A stretch of DNA of 17,254 bases from an uncultured Acetatifactor sp. (GTDB taxonomy: Bacteria; Bacillota; Clostridia; Lachnospirales; Lachnospiraceae). A model generated the notes under the pieces. That model was not told the origin of the DNA. It saw only the letters and a list, made by a program, of their open reading frames with translations, and did no database searches. Where the stretch lies: contig CAJTLR010000076.1 of assembly GCA_910577185.1 (NCBI GenBank), forward strand, positions 1 to 17,254. The letters are read 5' to 3'. Positions 1 to 6,301 of the stretch are shown here, piece after piece. Each line of letters starts with the position of its first letter. The stretch's first letter is position 1. Both the position numbers and the translations under genes were made by a program.

Positions 1-18
1 AGTTCATTTTCAGAAAGA

Positions 19-408
19 TTATTTCTTGAAGGTCATGGATACGCCTTCTGCGGTAATGGTAATTTCACCGTCTTTGACAGTGGCTGCAGTTTCCTGCCCT
101 TCAATTACCAGGGTCAGATTGCTGCCATCAGCCTTCCAGGTGCCGTCTGTGGTCATCTCAAGGGCATCTGCTTCCAGCTTATAGGTACCGTCGGAATTCA
201 GAACCAGGTCAATTTTCACGGAATCGGCAGCTTCTCCCAGACTCTCGGCCAGCTGGTCCATATCCATGGTCACACCAGCCATCTGAATGGTTTTGAGGTT
301 GTAAGTACCGGACAGATCAGAATCACCGCCGCCGCAGGCAGCCAGGCTGAATACACATACCAGTACCAATGCCAGACTCAGCATTTTTGTCCATACATTC
401 TTCTTCAT
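19..408 (-). CDS. small lipoprotein, lipocalin-like domain
   Basis: This 129-residue protein is predicted to be exported and anchored to the outer face of the membrane. Residues 1-24 form a signal peptide (positive MKKNVWTK start, hydrophobic core) ending in the lipobox LAAC, so Cys25 would carry the lipid. After a GGGDSD linker, the mature part (about residues 32-129) is a series of short beta strands with repeated 'GTY / DGTW / NLTL' patterns. That resembles the lipocalin-like lipoproteins common in Lachnospiraceae. The start is supported by an AAAGGAGA ribosome binding site just upstream and by a near-consensus promoter. The gene is transcribed away from the Bce module, about 240 bp from bceR. 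No ligand or function can be read from the sequence, and the family assignment is by general resemblance only. Confidence 0.85.
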   Translation of the reverse strand: MKKNVWTKMLSLALVLVCVFSLAACGGGDSDLSGTYNLKTIQMAGVTMDMDQLAESLGEAADSVKIDLVLNSDGTYKLEADALEMTTDGTWKADGSNLTLVIEGQETAATVKDGEITITAEGVSMTFKK

Positions 409-444
409 GTTACATTTCTCCTTTTATTTCTTTTTATGTATTTA

Positions 445-460
445 CCGGATTTTTATCCGG
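445..460 (-). other. 5'-leader hairpin of the lipoprotein mRNA
   Basis: CCGGAT-TTTT-ATCCGG is a perfect 6-bp inverted repeat with a 4-nt loop. It lies a few bases after the start site predicted from the promoter at 472-499, so it would form the 5' end of the lipoprotein mRNA. Such terminal hairpins often protect an mRNA from decay; that role is inferred. It is not a terminator, because no T-run follows it on either strand. Confidence 0.4.
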
Positions 461-471
461 CAACAATAACG

Positions 472-499
472 ATTATAGCACGATTTTCCTGATTTTCAA
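472..499 (-). promoter_or_regulatory. sigma-A promoter of the lipoprotein gene
   Basis: On the minus strand, TTGAAA (499-494) and a perfect TATAAT (477-472) are separated by 16 nt. The predicted start near 465 gives a leader of about 56 nt before the ATG at 408. This is one of the two best promoter matches in the window. Confidence 0.7.
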
Positions 500-595
500 T
501 AGGTTTACGGTTTATTAATGTTTTTTAAGAAATACAAGGAAAAGAAAAGAATGCCCCCGGGCGGAAGATGCCTGATTACAGGGTAAACCACCTGG

Positions 596-624
596 TTGTC
601 ACCGGGGAAGGATAGTGGTATGAT
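596..624 (+). promoter_or_regulatory. putative promoter of bceRS
   Basis: TTGTCA (596-601) and TATGAT (619-624) are separated by 17 nt, and a TGG triplet just before the -10 adds an extended -10 motif. Transcription would begin around 631, so the leader is only about 15 nt and the GGAGG ribosome binding site (631-635) would sit at its very 5' end. Confidence 0.5.
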
Positions 625-645
625 GAAGCGGGAGGTGCGGAAGAT

Positions 646-1317
646 ATGTATCGGATTATGATTGTGGAGGACGACCAGGCCATGGCCGGCGTGATGAAAA
701 AACAGATTGAATCCTGGGGAAATGAAGTCATGTGCGTCCAGGATTTTCAGAATATTATTTCTGCCTTTGCGGAGTATGATCCCCATATGGTGCTGCTGGA
801 TATCATGCTGCCCTTTTTCAACGGATATCACTGGTGCAGCGAAATACGCAGAATTTCCAATGTACCGGTGGTTTTTATCTCCTCGGCATCTGACAATATG
901 AATATTGTCATGGCCATGACCATGGGAGGGGATGACTTTATTCCGAAGCCGGTGGATCTGGAGGTAATGATGGCAAAAATACAGGCCCTGCTGCGCAGGT
1001 CATATGACATGGCGGGCAGGATTCCGGTGCTGGAGCACAGGGGTGCGGTGCTGAACCTGAACAGTACCGCCCTTACCTTTCAGGGAAGGCAGGTGGAACT
1101 GACCAAAAATGAATTCCGTATTCTGCAGACCCTGCTGGAAAATAAAGGGAAGGTGGTCAGCAGGGATACTTTGATGACCAAGTTATGGCAGATGGATGCT
1201 TATGTGGAGGAAAACACGCTGACTGTCAATGTGACCAGGCTCCGCAAAAAGCTGGAAAACGCCGGGCTGGAGAATTTTATTACCACAAAGGTGGGAAGCG
1301 GTTATATCATTATGTGA
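646..1317 (+). CDS. bceR: OmpR-family response regulator, BceR type
   Basis: This cytoplasmic transcription factor would be phosphorylated by the kinase encoded next to it. The 223 residues are the normal length for the family. The N-terminal receiver domain (about 1-115) has the acidic pair Asp9/Asp10, the phosphoacceptor Asp52 in VLLDIMLP, Ser79/Ser80 and Lys101 in the KP motif. A winged-helix DNA-binding domain fills about 125-223, with the typical 'ELTKNEFRIL' and 'VSRDTLMTKLW' segments. The ATG at 646 has GGAGG 10 nt upstream. The gene lies 16 nt before bceS, and both precede the bceAB transporter, the classic order of a peptide-antibiotic sensing module. The likely target is the promoter before bceA, where a BceR-like inverted repeat is visible. 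The Bce assignment rests on context plus the kinase type. Confidence 0.93.
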   Translation: MYRIMIVEDDQAMAGVMKKQIESWGNEVMCVQDFQNIISAFAEYDPHMVLLDIMLPFFNGYHWCSEIRRISNVPVVFISSASDNMNIVMAMTMGGDDFIPKPVDLEVMMAKIQALLRRSYDMAGRIPVLEHRGAVLNLNSTALTFQGRQVELTKNEFRILQTLLENKGKVVSRDTLMTKLWQMDAYVEENTLTVNVTRLRKKLENAGLENFITTKVGSGYIIM

Positions 1318-1333
1318 GAAAGCGGGAAACCAT

Positions 1334-2347
1334 ATGAAAGAGAAAAAAAGGGGGCTGTTACCGGTAAAATTTTTATGGCAGTACAGGTCTGTGGGGCTGA
1401 TGCTTGCTCTGTATGGAATGATTTTTGCACTGTTTTTTTTCCTCTATGACGTGCGGCCGGAACGGGAGGCGGTGCTGTACGCGGGGGGATTGTGCGGAAT
1501 GCTTACGGCAGGCGTGCTGGCAGGGAAGTATATTTCCGCCGCAAAAGGACACAGGGAGCGGCAGCGGATTCTGCAGAATATAGATATCCTGCTGGAGGAA
1601 TTACCCCCGCCGGGAACGCTGGCGGAGGCAGACTATCAGGAGATGCTTGCCGCGCTGAAGACCATATATGACACAAATTTTAACGCCTGGCAGAATGAGC
1701 GGAAAGAGAGCATGGACTATTATACCACCTGGGTGCACCAGATCAAGACACCCATTTCGGTCATGCGCATGGAGCTTCAGGAGGAAGACACGGAGAAAAA
1801 CAGGGAGCTTCTGGCGGAACTGTTCCGGATTGAGCAGTATGTGGGAATGGCGCTTTCATGGCTGCGGCTGGGCAGCGATTCCACGGATTTTGTATTTCGG
1901 GAATATGACCTGGATGACATCATAAGACAGGCAGTCCGGAAATACGCGCCGCAGTTTATCAGAAACAAAATAAGACTTTTTTACGAACCGGTCAGTGTCC
2001 GGGTGCTCACGGACGAAAAGTGGCTGTTGTTTATAATAGAACAGCTATTGTCCAATGCCGTGAAATATACCCGCAAAGGGAGTGTGACAATTGACGTGAC
2101 GGCGGATAAGATAATGCGGATTTCCGACACCGGCATCGGAATTGCACCGGAGGACATTCCCAGAATTTTCGAAAAAGGCTTCACTGGGTATAATGGCAGG
2201 GTGGACAAAAAATCCACCGGCCTGGGGCTTTATCTGTGCAGCCGGACAGCGGAAAAGCTTTCCCATAAAATCAGCGTGGAATCTGTCCCCGGCCGGGGCA
2301 CCACCGTTTCTCTGGATCTTCACAGGGACAGGCTGGAAGTAGAGTAA
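1334..2347 (+). CDS. bceS: intramembrane-sensing histidine kinase, BceS type
   Basis: This membrane kinase of 337 residues has two N-terminal helices (about 18-38 and 46-66) joined by a very short external loop. It therefore has no external sensor domain, the hallmark of BceS-like kinases that receive their signal from the partner transporter. The cytoplasmic part has the H-box WVHQIKTP with phosphoacceptor His135, the N-box around Asn241 (EQLLSNAVKY), the G1 box DTGIGI (265-270), the F-box RIFEKGF and the G2 box STGLGLYL (294-301). All catalytic boxes are intact. The ribosome binding site is weak (AAGCGGGAAA), and the gene follows bceR by 16 nt, so the two are probably translated from one mRNA. 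A terminator-like hairpin lies downstream, before the bceA promoter. Confidence 0.92.
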   Translation: MKEKKRGLLPVKFLWQYRSVGLMLALYGMIFALFFFLYDVRPEREAVLYAGGLCGMLTAGVLAGKYISAAKGHRERQRILQNIDILLEELPPPGTLAEADYQEMLAALKTIYDTNFNAWQNERKESMDYYTTWVHQIKTPISVMRMELQEEDTEKNRELLAELFRIEQYVGMALSWLRLGSDSTDFVFREYDLDDIIRQAVRKYAPQFIRNKIRLFYEPVSVRVLTDEKWLLFIIEQLLSNAVKYTRKGSVTIDVTADKIMRISDTGIGIAPEDIPRIFEKGFTGYNGRVDKKSTGLGLYLCSRTAEKLSHKISVESVPGRGTTVSLDLHRDRLEVE

Positions 2348-2366
2348 ACGGACAGACTATAAAACC

Positions 2367-2415
2367 TTACAAAAATGTCACACAAAAAAGCGGAAATGTC
2401 ACCTGATTCGATGTC
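2367..2415 (+). promoter_or_regulatory. putative BceR binding region
   Basis: TTACA-AAAA-TGTCA (2367-2380) matches all but one base of the inverted repeat TnACA-N4-TGTAA, which I recall as the consensus for BceR-type regulators. The half-site AAATGTCAC (2373-2381) recurs exactly at 2394-2402, 21 bp (two helical turns) later, and the core ATGTC appears again at 2411-2415 over the position of a -35 box. The promoter has a good -10 but no -35, as expected for activator dependence. Binding by the adjacent regulator is an inference. Confidence 0.5.
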
Positions 2416-2433
2416 GGTGCCTTCCGCTCTTTT
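2389..2433 (+). terminator. terminator-like hairpin after bceS
   Basis: AGCGGAA (2389-2395) pairs perfectly with TTCCGCT (2422-2428), and the inner CACC (2400-2403) can pair with GGTG (2416-2419). The stem is followed by CTTTTG. It could end the bceRS transcript. It overlaps the putative BceR half-sites and ends just before the bceA -10 box. The internal loops make it weaker than a textbook terminator. Confidence 0.4.
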
Positions 2434-2434
2434 G

Positions 2435-2440
2435 TATAAT
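2435..2440 (+). promoter_or_regulatory. -10 box of the bceAB promoter
   Basis: A perfect TATAAT stands here. At 16-18 nt spacing upstream there is nothing like TTGACA (the 17-nt position reads TGTCGG), so activation by a regulator is likely. The predicted start near 2447 falls at the beginning of the tandem repeat, which would then form almost the whole leader of bceAB. Confidence 0.5.
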
Positions 2441-2442
2441 GT

Positions 2443-2559
2443 GTTTACGATCCTATGATACGGCTTACAAAGCCAACGGGCGTGGAAGACGCGGGGAAAG
2501 GTTTGCGTATCCTATGATACGGCTTACAAGGCTGACCGGCGTGGAAGGCGCAGGGAAAG
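2443..2559 (+). repeat. tandem 58/59-bp repeat forming the bceAB leader
   Basis: Copy 1 is 2443-2500 (58 bp) and copy 2 is 2501-2559 (59 bp), directly adjacent. They differ by seven substitutions and one inserted T. Each copy can fold into three small hairpins. Hairpin A is GTATC/GATAC around loop CTAT (2507-2520 in copy 2; copy 1 has a bulged A). Hairpin B is GGCTT/AAGCC around ACA (2462-2474; wobble version at 2521-2533). Hairpin C is GCGT/ACGC around GGAAG (2480-2492; wobble version at 2539-2551). The three substitutions that fall in stems keep pairing as G-U wobbles. The repeat ends 13 nt before the AGGAGG of bceA. Its function is unknown. Confidence 0.9.
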
Positions 2560-2584
2560 AAATTGAGAAAACAGGAGGCATAAA

Positions 2585-3349
2585 ATGGCATTATTGGAGG
2601 CACAGAGTCTTAAAAAAGTTTATACCACACGTTTCGGCGGGAATCAGGTCCAGGCACTGTCAAAGGTATCCTTTTCGGTGGAGCAGGGGGAATATGTGGC
2701 TATTATGGGGGAGTCCGGTTCGGGCAAGACCACCCTGCTCAATATCCTGGCGGCGCTGGACAGACCTACAAGCGGGCAGGTGCTTCTGTCGGGCAAGAGC
2801 CTGTCAGGGGTGAAGGAAAAGGAACTGGCGGCATTCCGGCGCAACAATCTGGGATTTGTGTTCCAGGACTTTAATCTGCTGGACACTTTTACCCTTCGGG
2901 ACAATATTTTCCTGCCCCTGGTGCTGGGGGGGAAGGAATACGGGGAAATGCAGAGGCGGATTCAGCCCATCGCGGAGAAACTGGGTATCGGTAAAATTCT
3001 GGAGAAATACCCTTACGAAGTGTCCGGGGGACAGAAACAGAGGGCGGCGGTGGCCAGGGCCCTGATCACGAATCCCCAGCTGGTGCTGGCGGACGAACCC
3101 ACAGGGGCGCTGGATTCCCGGGCTACAGACGGGCTGCTGGATATATTCAACGACATCAACCAGGATGGCCAGACTATCCTGATGGTGACCCATTCCACAA
3201 AAGCCGCCAGCCGGGCGGGGCGAGTGATGTTCATCAAGGATGGAGAGGTGTTTCACCAGATTTACAGGGGCAGCAGCACCAACGAGCAGCTGTATCAGAA
3301 AATTTCAGATACCTTAACTTTGCTGGCAATGGGAGGTGGTCAGGCGTGA
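2585..3349 (+). CDS. bceA: ABC transporter ATPase, BceA type
   Basis: This is the cytoplasmic ATPase of a BceAB-type transporter, which removes cell-wall-active peptide antibiotics from their lipid targets. At 254 residues it has a typical length. Visible motifs are Walker A GESGSGKTT (42-50), Q-loop Gln94, the ABC signature VSGGQ (146-150), Walker B LVLADEP (166-172), a D-loop (GALDS) and the H-loop His203. It belongs to the MacB/LolD-like ATPase group. AGGAGG lies 6 nt before the ATG. Its stop overlaps the GTG start of bceB by 4 nt, so the two are translationally coupled. Expression should depend on BceR acting before the -10 at 2435. The drug recognised cannot be read from the sequence. 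Confidence 0.95.
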   Translation: MALLEAQSLKKVYTTRFGGNQVQALSKVSFSVEQGEYVAIMGESGSGKTTLLNILAALDRPTSGQVLLSGKSLSGVKEKELAAFRRNNLGFVFQDFNLLDTFTLRDNIFLPLVLGGKEYGEMQRRIQPIAEKLGIGKILEKYPYEVSGGQKQRAAVARALITNPQLVLADEPTGALDSRATDGLLDIFNDINQDGQTILMVTHSTKAASRAGRVMFIKDGEVFHQIYRGSSTNEQLYQKISDTLTLLAMGGGQA

Positions 3350-5325
3350 AAAAAGGATTTTATGCCAGACTGGCGGTAAATAATATTAAAAAGAACGGAA
3401 AAACATATATACCATATATTCTGACCTGCATTCTCACGGTAGTCATGTTTTACATTGTGAAATCCCTGTCCCTGAACCCGGGGCTGGAAAGTATGGCAGG
3501 GGGTAACTTTATCAATACTTCCATGAACCTGGGAAGCTGGGTGGTGGCCATATTTGCCTTTATTTTCCTATTTTACACCAACAGCTTTCTGGTAAAGCGG
3601 CGGAAAAAGGAATTCGGCCTGTTTCACATTCTGGGCATGGAGAGAAGACATCTGGCCAGGGTGGTGGGCTGGGAAACCATATATGTGCTGCTGATCAGCT
3701 TAGGGGCGGGGCTGGGAATCGGACTGGTTCTGGACAAAGTCATGTTCCTGCTGGTCCTCAGGATTATCGGAACGGAAATTCCCCTGGGATTTTTCATTTC
3801 CCCGAAGGCAGTTCTTTTTACGGTGGAATTTTTCGCGGTACTTTTTGTACTGATATACCTGAATTCGGTCAGGCAGATACATGGGGCAGACCCCATTGAG
3901 CTGCTTCGGGCCGGGAATGTGGGGGAAAAGGAGCCCAGGGCGAACTGGCTGCTGACCGTCTGGGGAGTTGCTTCCATGGGGGGCGGTTATTATCTTGCCC
4001 TTACCACGGAAAATCCCATAGCATCCGTGCTGCTGTTCTTTGTGGCGGTGGTCCTGGTGATCATAGGAACCTACTTACTCTTTACCGCGGGAAGCATCGT
4101 ATTTTTAAAACTGCTGAAAAAGAATAAGGGATATTACTATCGTACCAGGCATTTTGTCAGCGTTTCGGGGATGATCTACCGTATGAAACAGAATGCGGTG
4201 GGACTGGCCAATATCTGCGTTCTGTCCACCATGGTGCTGGTGATGATTTCCACCACCTCTGCGCTGATGATGGGCATGGAGGATGTTGTCAGGAACCGTT
4301 ACCCTGCGGATTTTGTGCTCTACTGCAGCGACGGAATGCGGGACAGGGAAGCGGAAATGGAAAAAATCCGGCAGTTTCAGGCAGAGAAGGATTTTCCGGT
4401 GACACACCAGTGGACATATTCCTATCTGGCATTTCAGGCCATCCGGGATGAGAACAGCTATTCTGTTCTCCGGGAACGTGCCCGCTCGGTGGAAGACGAC
4501 ACCAATTCCCTTTTTTTCATATCACTGCCTGATTACAATGCGGTCATGGGGGAAAACCTGACGCTGGAAAAGGATGAAATCATGATCTGCTCCAAACGCC
4601 GGGATTTTGACTATCCCACCATGAAGCTTTTTGACCGGGAATACCGCGTGGCGGAGAAACTGGAGGATTTTGTGGGCAACGGCCAGTATGAATCCCTGAT
4701 GTCCGTGACCCAGTATATTGTGGTCCCCGACCAGGAAACGATGGGGGAACTGTATGACAGACAGAAGGAGATCCTGATGGATCTGGCAAGCAATGTGGGC
4801 TGGGTGTATGGTTTTGACACGGATGCGGGGGAGGAGAGACAGGATGCCTTTTATAAGGAACTGGCATCGGAACTTGGCACCGGGAAGTCATTTGACTTAG
4901 AGACCAGGGCAGACGGCAGGAGGGCCTTTCTGGAAATTGACGGCGGGCTGTTTTTTATCGGTATCTTTTTGGGAATTCTGTTCATCATGGCCACGGTGCT
5001 GATCATATATTACAAACAGATCTCAGAGGGGTATGATGACAAAAACCGTTTTGAGATCATGCAGAAAGTGGGTATGAGCCGCAGCGAGGTAAAGGCGGCC
5101 ATTCATTCCCAGGTGCTGACCGTATTTTTTCTGCCCCTGCTGGTGGCAGGAATCCATGTGGCAGTGGCCTTCCCGCTGATTGCCAGGCTGCTGGAGCTGC
5201 TGAACTTATATAATACGGGCCTGTATGTGGCGTGTACGGCCGGGTGTTTCCTGGTATTCGGAATTATGTATGTACTGATTTATGTCTGTACGGCAAAAAC
5301 TTATTATAAAATCGTCAGCCGCTGA
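3346..5325 (+). CDS. bceB: ABC transporter permease, BceB type (FtsX-like)
   Basis: This membrane partner of BceA has 659 residues, the usual size for the family. It has ten predicted helices: seven before residue 310 (about 21-41, 61-80, 110-135, 155-175, 200-220, 228-250, 285-308) and three at the end (533-556, 590-612, 630-650). Between helices 7 and 8 lies an external domain of about 220 residues (310-532). This is the architecture of BceB-like permeases, where that domain binds the antibiotic-lipid complex and signals to the kinase. FtsX-type segments flank it (KRRKKEFGLFHILGM near the start, FEIMQKVGMSRSEV near the end). The start is a GTG overlapping the bceA stop by 4 nt, with GGGAGG 9 nt upstream. 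The external domain determines specificity and is not informative by eye. Confidence 0.95.
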   Translation: MKKGFYARLAVNNIKKNGKTYIPYILTCILTVVMFYIVKSLSLNPGLESMAGGNFINTSMNLGSWVVAIFAFIFLFYTNSFLVKRRKKEFGLFHILGMERRHLARVVGWETIYVLLISLGAGLGIGLVLDKVMFLLVLRIIGTEIPLGFFISPKAVLFTVEFFAVLFVLIYLNSVRQIHGADPIELLRAGNVGEKEPRANWLLTVWGVASMGGGYYLALTTENPIASVLLFFVAVVLVIIGTYLLFTAGSIVFLKLLKKNKGYYYRTRHFVSVSGMIYRMKQNAVGLANICVLSTMVLVMISTTSALMMGMEDVVRNRYPADFVLYCSDGMRDREAEMEKIRQFQAEKDFPVTHQWTYSYLAFQAIRDENSYSVLRERARSVEDDTNSLFFISLPDYNAVMGENLTLEKDEIMICSKRRDFDYPTMKLFDREYRVAEKLEDFVGNGQYESLMSVTQYIVVPDQETMGELYDRQKEILMDLASNVGWVYGFDTDAGEERQDAFYKELASELGTGKSFDLETRADGRRAFLEIDGGLFFIGIFLGILFIMATVLIIYYKQISEGYDDKNRFEIMQKVGMSRSEVKAAIHSQVLTVFFLPLLVAGIHVAVAFPLIARLLELLNLYNTGLYVACTAGCFLVFGIMYVLIYVCTAKTYYKIVSR

Positions 5326-5393
5326 AAGGACAGGTGCCGGGACGGCGCACAAATTTCAGGCCGGGCAGATGGGCAGGACAGTACTGCTTCCGG

Positions 5394-5455
5394 GCGGACG
5401 GGCAGCGGCATCCCTGAAAACACCGGATTTTGCCGGAGGGAGCGCCGCCGTCCGC
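5394..5455 (+). other. GC-rich inverted repeat downstream of bceB
   Basis: GCGGACG (5394-5400) pairs with CGTCCGC (5449-5455), and GCGGC (5405-5409) with GCCGC (5444-5448). A further small hairpin, CCGG-ATTTTG-CCGG, sits in the loop (5423-5436). There is no T-run after it, so it is unlikely to be an intrinsic terminator. It may mark mRNA processing or protection between bceB and the two small genes. Confidence 0.45.
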
Positions 5456-5495
5456 GGGACCGGAAATCCTGAGGGAAAGAAAGGATTGTAACATT

Positions 5496-5645
5496 ATGGA
5501 AAAGAAAAAGGAGCGTAAAAATGAAGTCAGGGCGGAGAAGAAAAAATGGATTCGCAATATTTTTATCGGAATTGCGGCAATGGTGCTGTTTCGGTATTTC
5601 AGGAACGCCGGAAAGCGGGAAAGCGAAGATGCGGAAAGTGATTAG
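5496..5645 (+). CDS. 49-residue single-helix membrane protein
   Basis: This small, very basic protein starts with the charged segment MEKKKERKNEVRAEKKK. A short hydrophobic stretch follows (about residues 19-35, WIRNIFIGIAAMVLF and neighbours), then a charged tail ending in ESEDAESD. It would cross the membrane once, or lie in it, with positive charges on both sides of the helix. The ATG at 5496 has AAAGGA 10 nt upstream. It lies 170 nt after bceB and overlaps the next gene by 17 nt in another frame, so the two are probably co-translated. I do not recognise a family. Small size leaves some doubt that it is real, but the ribosome binding site, the clear charge-hydrophobic-charge layout and the overlap favour it. 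Confidence 0.6.
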   Translation: MEKKKERKNEVRAEKKKWIRNIFIGIAAMVLFRYFRNAGKRESEDAESD

Positions 5646-6111
5646 CTGTGTGCTTGTGCTGGGCGTTATGCTTCATGTCACCGGATGCGGTATCCGGAAT
5701 CTGGACCGGGAGGAAGTCATGGGATTCCTGGACAATCTGGCCGGGGAGATTGCTTCCGGACAGATCACACAAGACAGGGACCTGATCGGGGAGAGGCTTT
5801 ACGCGGAGGATAAATATACGGGAAGATATCTGGCGGAATGCGGCGGCGAAACCGGCAGGGATGTGGTGTTCGGCGGCGGTTCCGTGGAAAGCCGGAAGCT
5901 GTACCTGTGCGGGTACATGGTTACGTATTCCGGTAAGGCAGTGGTCCGGATCCGGATGAACGAGGATGTGGTGGAACTGGAACCGGATGAGGAGGGTTAC
6001 TTTGAGACAAGCCTGAATCTGGAGGGAGGCGGAAATTACATCATGGTAAAATATGAAAACTTTTGCGGAACGGTGGAAGTGACATCCGGGTACAGCCGGG
6101 CTGCGGACTGA
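5629..6111 (+). CDS. lipoprotein of unknown function downstream of bceB
   Basis: From the ATG at 5629 this is a 160-residue exported lipoprotein. It has a short positive start (MRKV), a hydrophobic core and the lipobox HVTGC, so Cys20 would be lipidated. The open frame extends upstream to 5521, but those codons give a non-signal, low-quality sequence that only reads the overlapping small gene out of frame; the signal peptide fixes the start at 5629. The mature part begins with an acidic helix (REEVMGFLDNLAGEIASG). Strands follow (SRKLYLCGYMVTYSGKAVVRI, then ETSLNLEGGGNYIMVKYENF) that suggest a beta-sandwich-like C-terminal half. No known family is recognised. The ribosome binding site is weak (GCGGGAAAG), consistent with coupling to the preceding small gene. 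The position suggests an accessory to the Bce transporter, but this is inferred. Confidence 0.75.
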   Translation: MRKVISCVLVLGVMLHVTGCGIRNLDREEVMGFLDNLAGEIASGQITQDRDLIGERLYAEDKYTGRYLAECGGETGRDVVFGGGSVESRKLYLCGYMVTYSGKAVVRIRMNEDVVELEPDEEGYFETSLNLEGGGNYIMVKYENFCGTVEVTSGYSRAAD

Positions 6112-6158
6112 CGAAAACGTAACAGCCCGTAAAATGGCCGGACTGTAACAGGAATCAG

Positions 6159-6192
6159 CATAACGGTTCAGTGCCCTGTCTGAACTGTTATG
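6159..6192 (+). other. 13-bp dyad with 8-nt loop
   Basis: Positions 6159-6171 and 6180-6192 (CATAACGGTTCAG and CTGAACTGTTATG) pair over 13 bp with a single G-U pair, around the loop TGCCCTGT. It lies 48 bp after the lipoprotein stop and about 40 bp before the -35 box of the hybrid kinase. The following bases (AATCTACATTTT) are only moderately T-rich. It could be a weak terminator for the bce transcript or an operator upstream of the kinase promoter. Confidence 0.55.
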
Positions 6193-6230
6193 AATCTACA
6201 TTTTCCGGCATAATCCTGTCCCTTAAAATA

Positions 6231-6259
6231 TTGACATTAACTCACTTGCTTGTTAAAAT
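6231..6259 (+). promoter_or_regulatory. sigma-A promoter of the hybrid kinase gene
   Basis: A perfect TTGACA (6231-6236) and TAAAAT (6254-6259) are separated by 17 nt. The predicted start near 6266 gives a leader of about 36 nt ending at the GGGAGGG ribosome binding site. This shows the kinase has its own transcription unit, separate from the bce genes. Confidence 0.75.
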
Positions 6260-6301
6260 AGATGTGAATGATGAAAATCAGCAAATCGGGAGGGATTGGA
6301 C

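Noticed and set aside
2443..2559. CRISPR array or transposon end in the tandem repeat
   Set aside because: The copies are directly adjacent with no spacers, there are only two, and no cas or transposase gene is near.
2439..2813. 124-codon frame overlapping the bceA start
   Set aside because: It starts inside the -10 box of bceA and runs through the repeat into bceA out of frame. It has no ribosome binding site.
5521..5628. N-terminal extension of the lipoprotein gene
   Set aside because: The extension would bury the signal peptide 36 residues inside the protein and merely reads the overlapping small gene in another frame.
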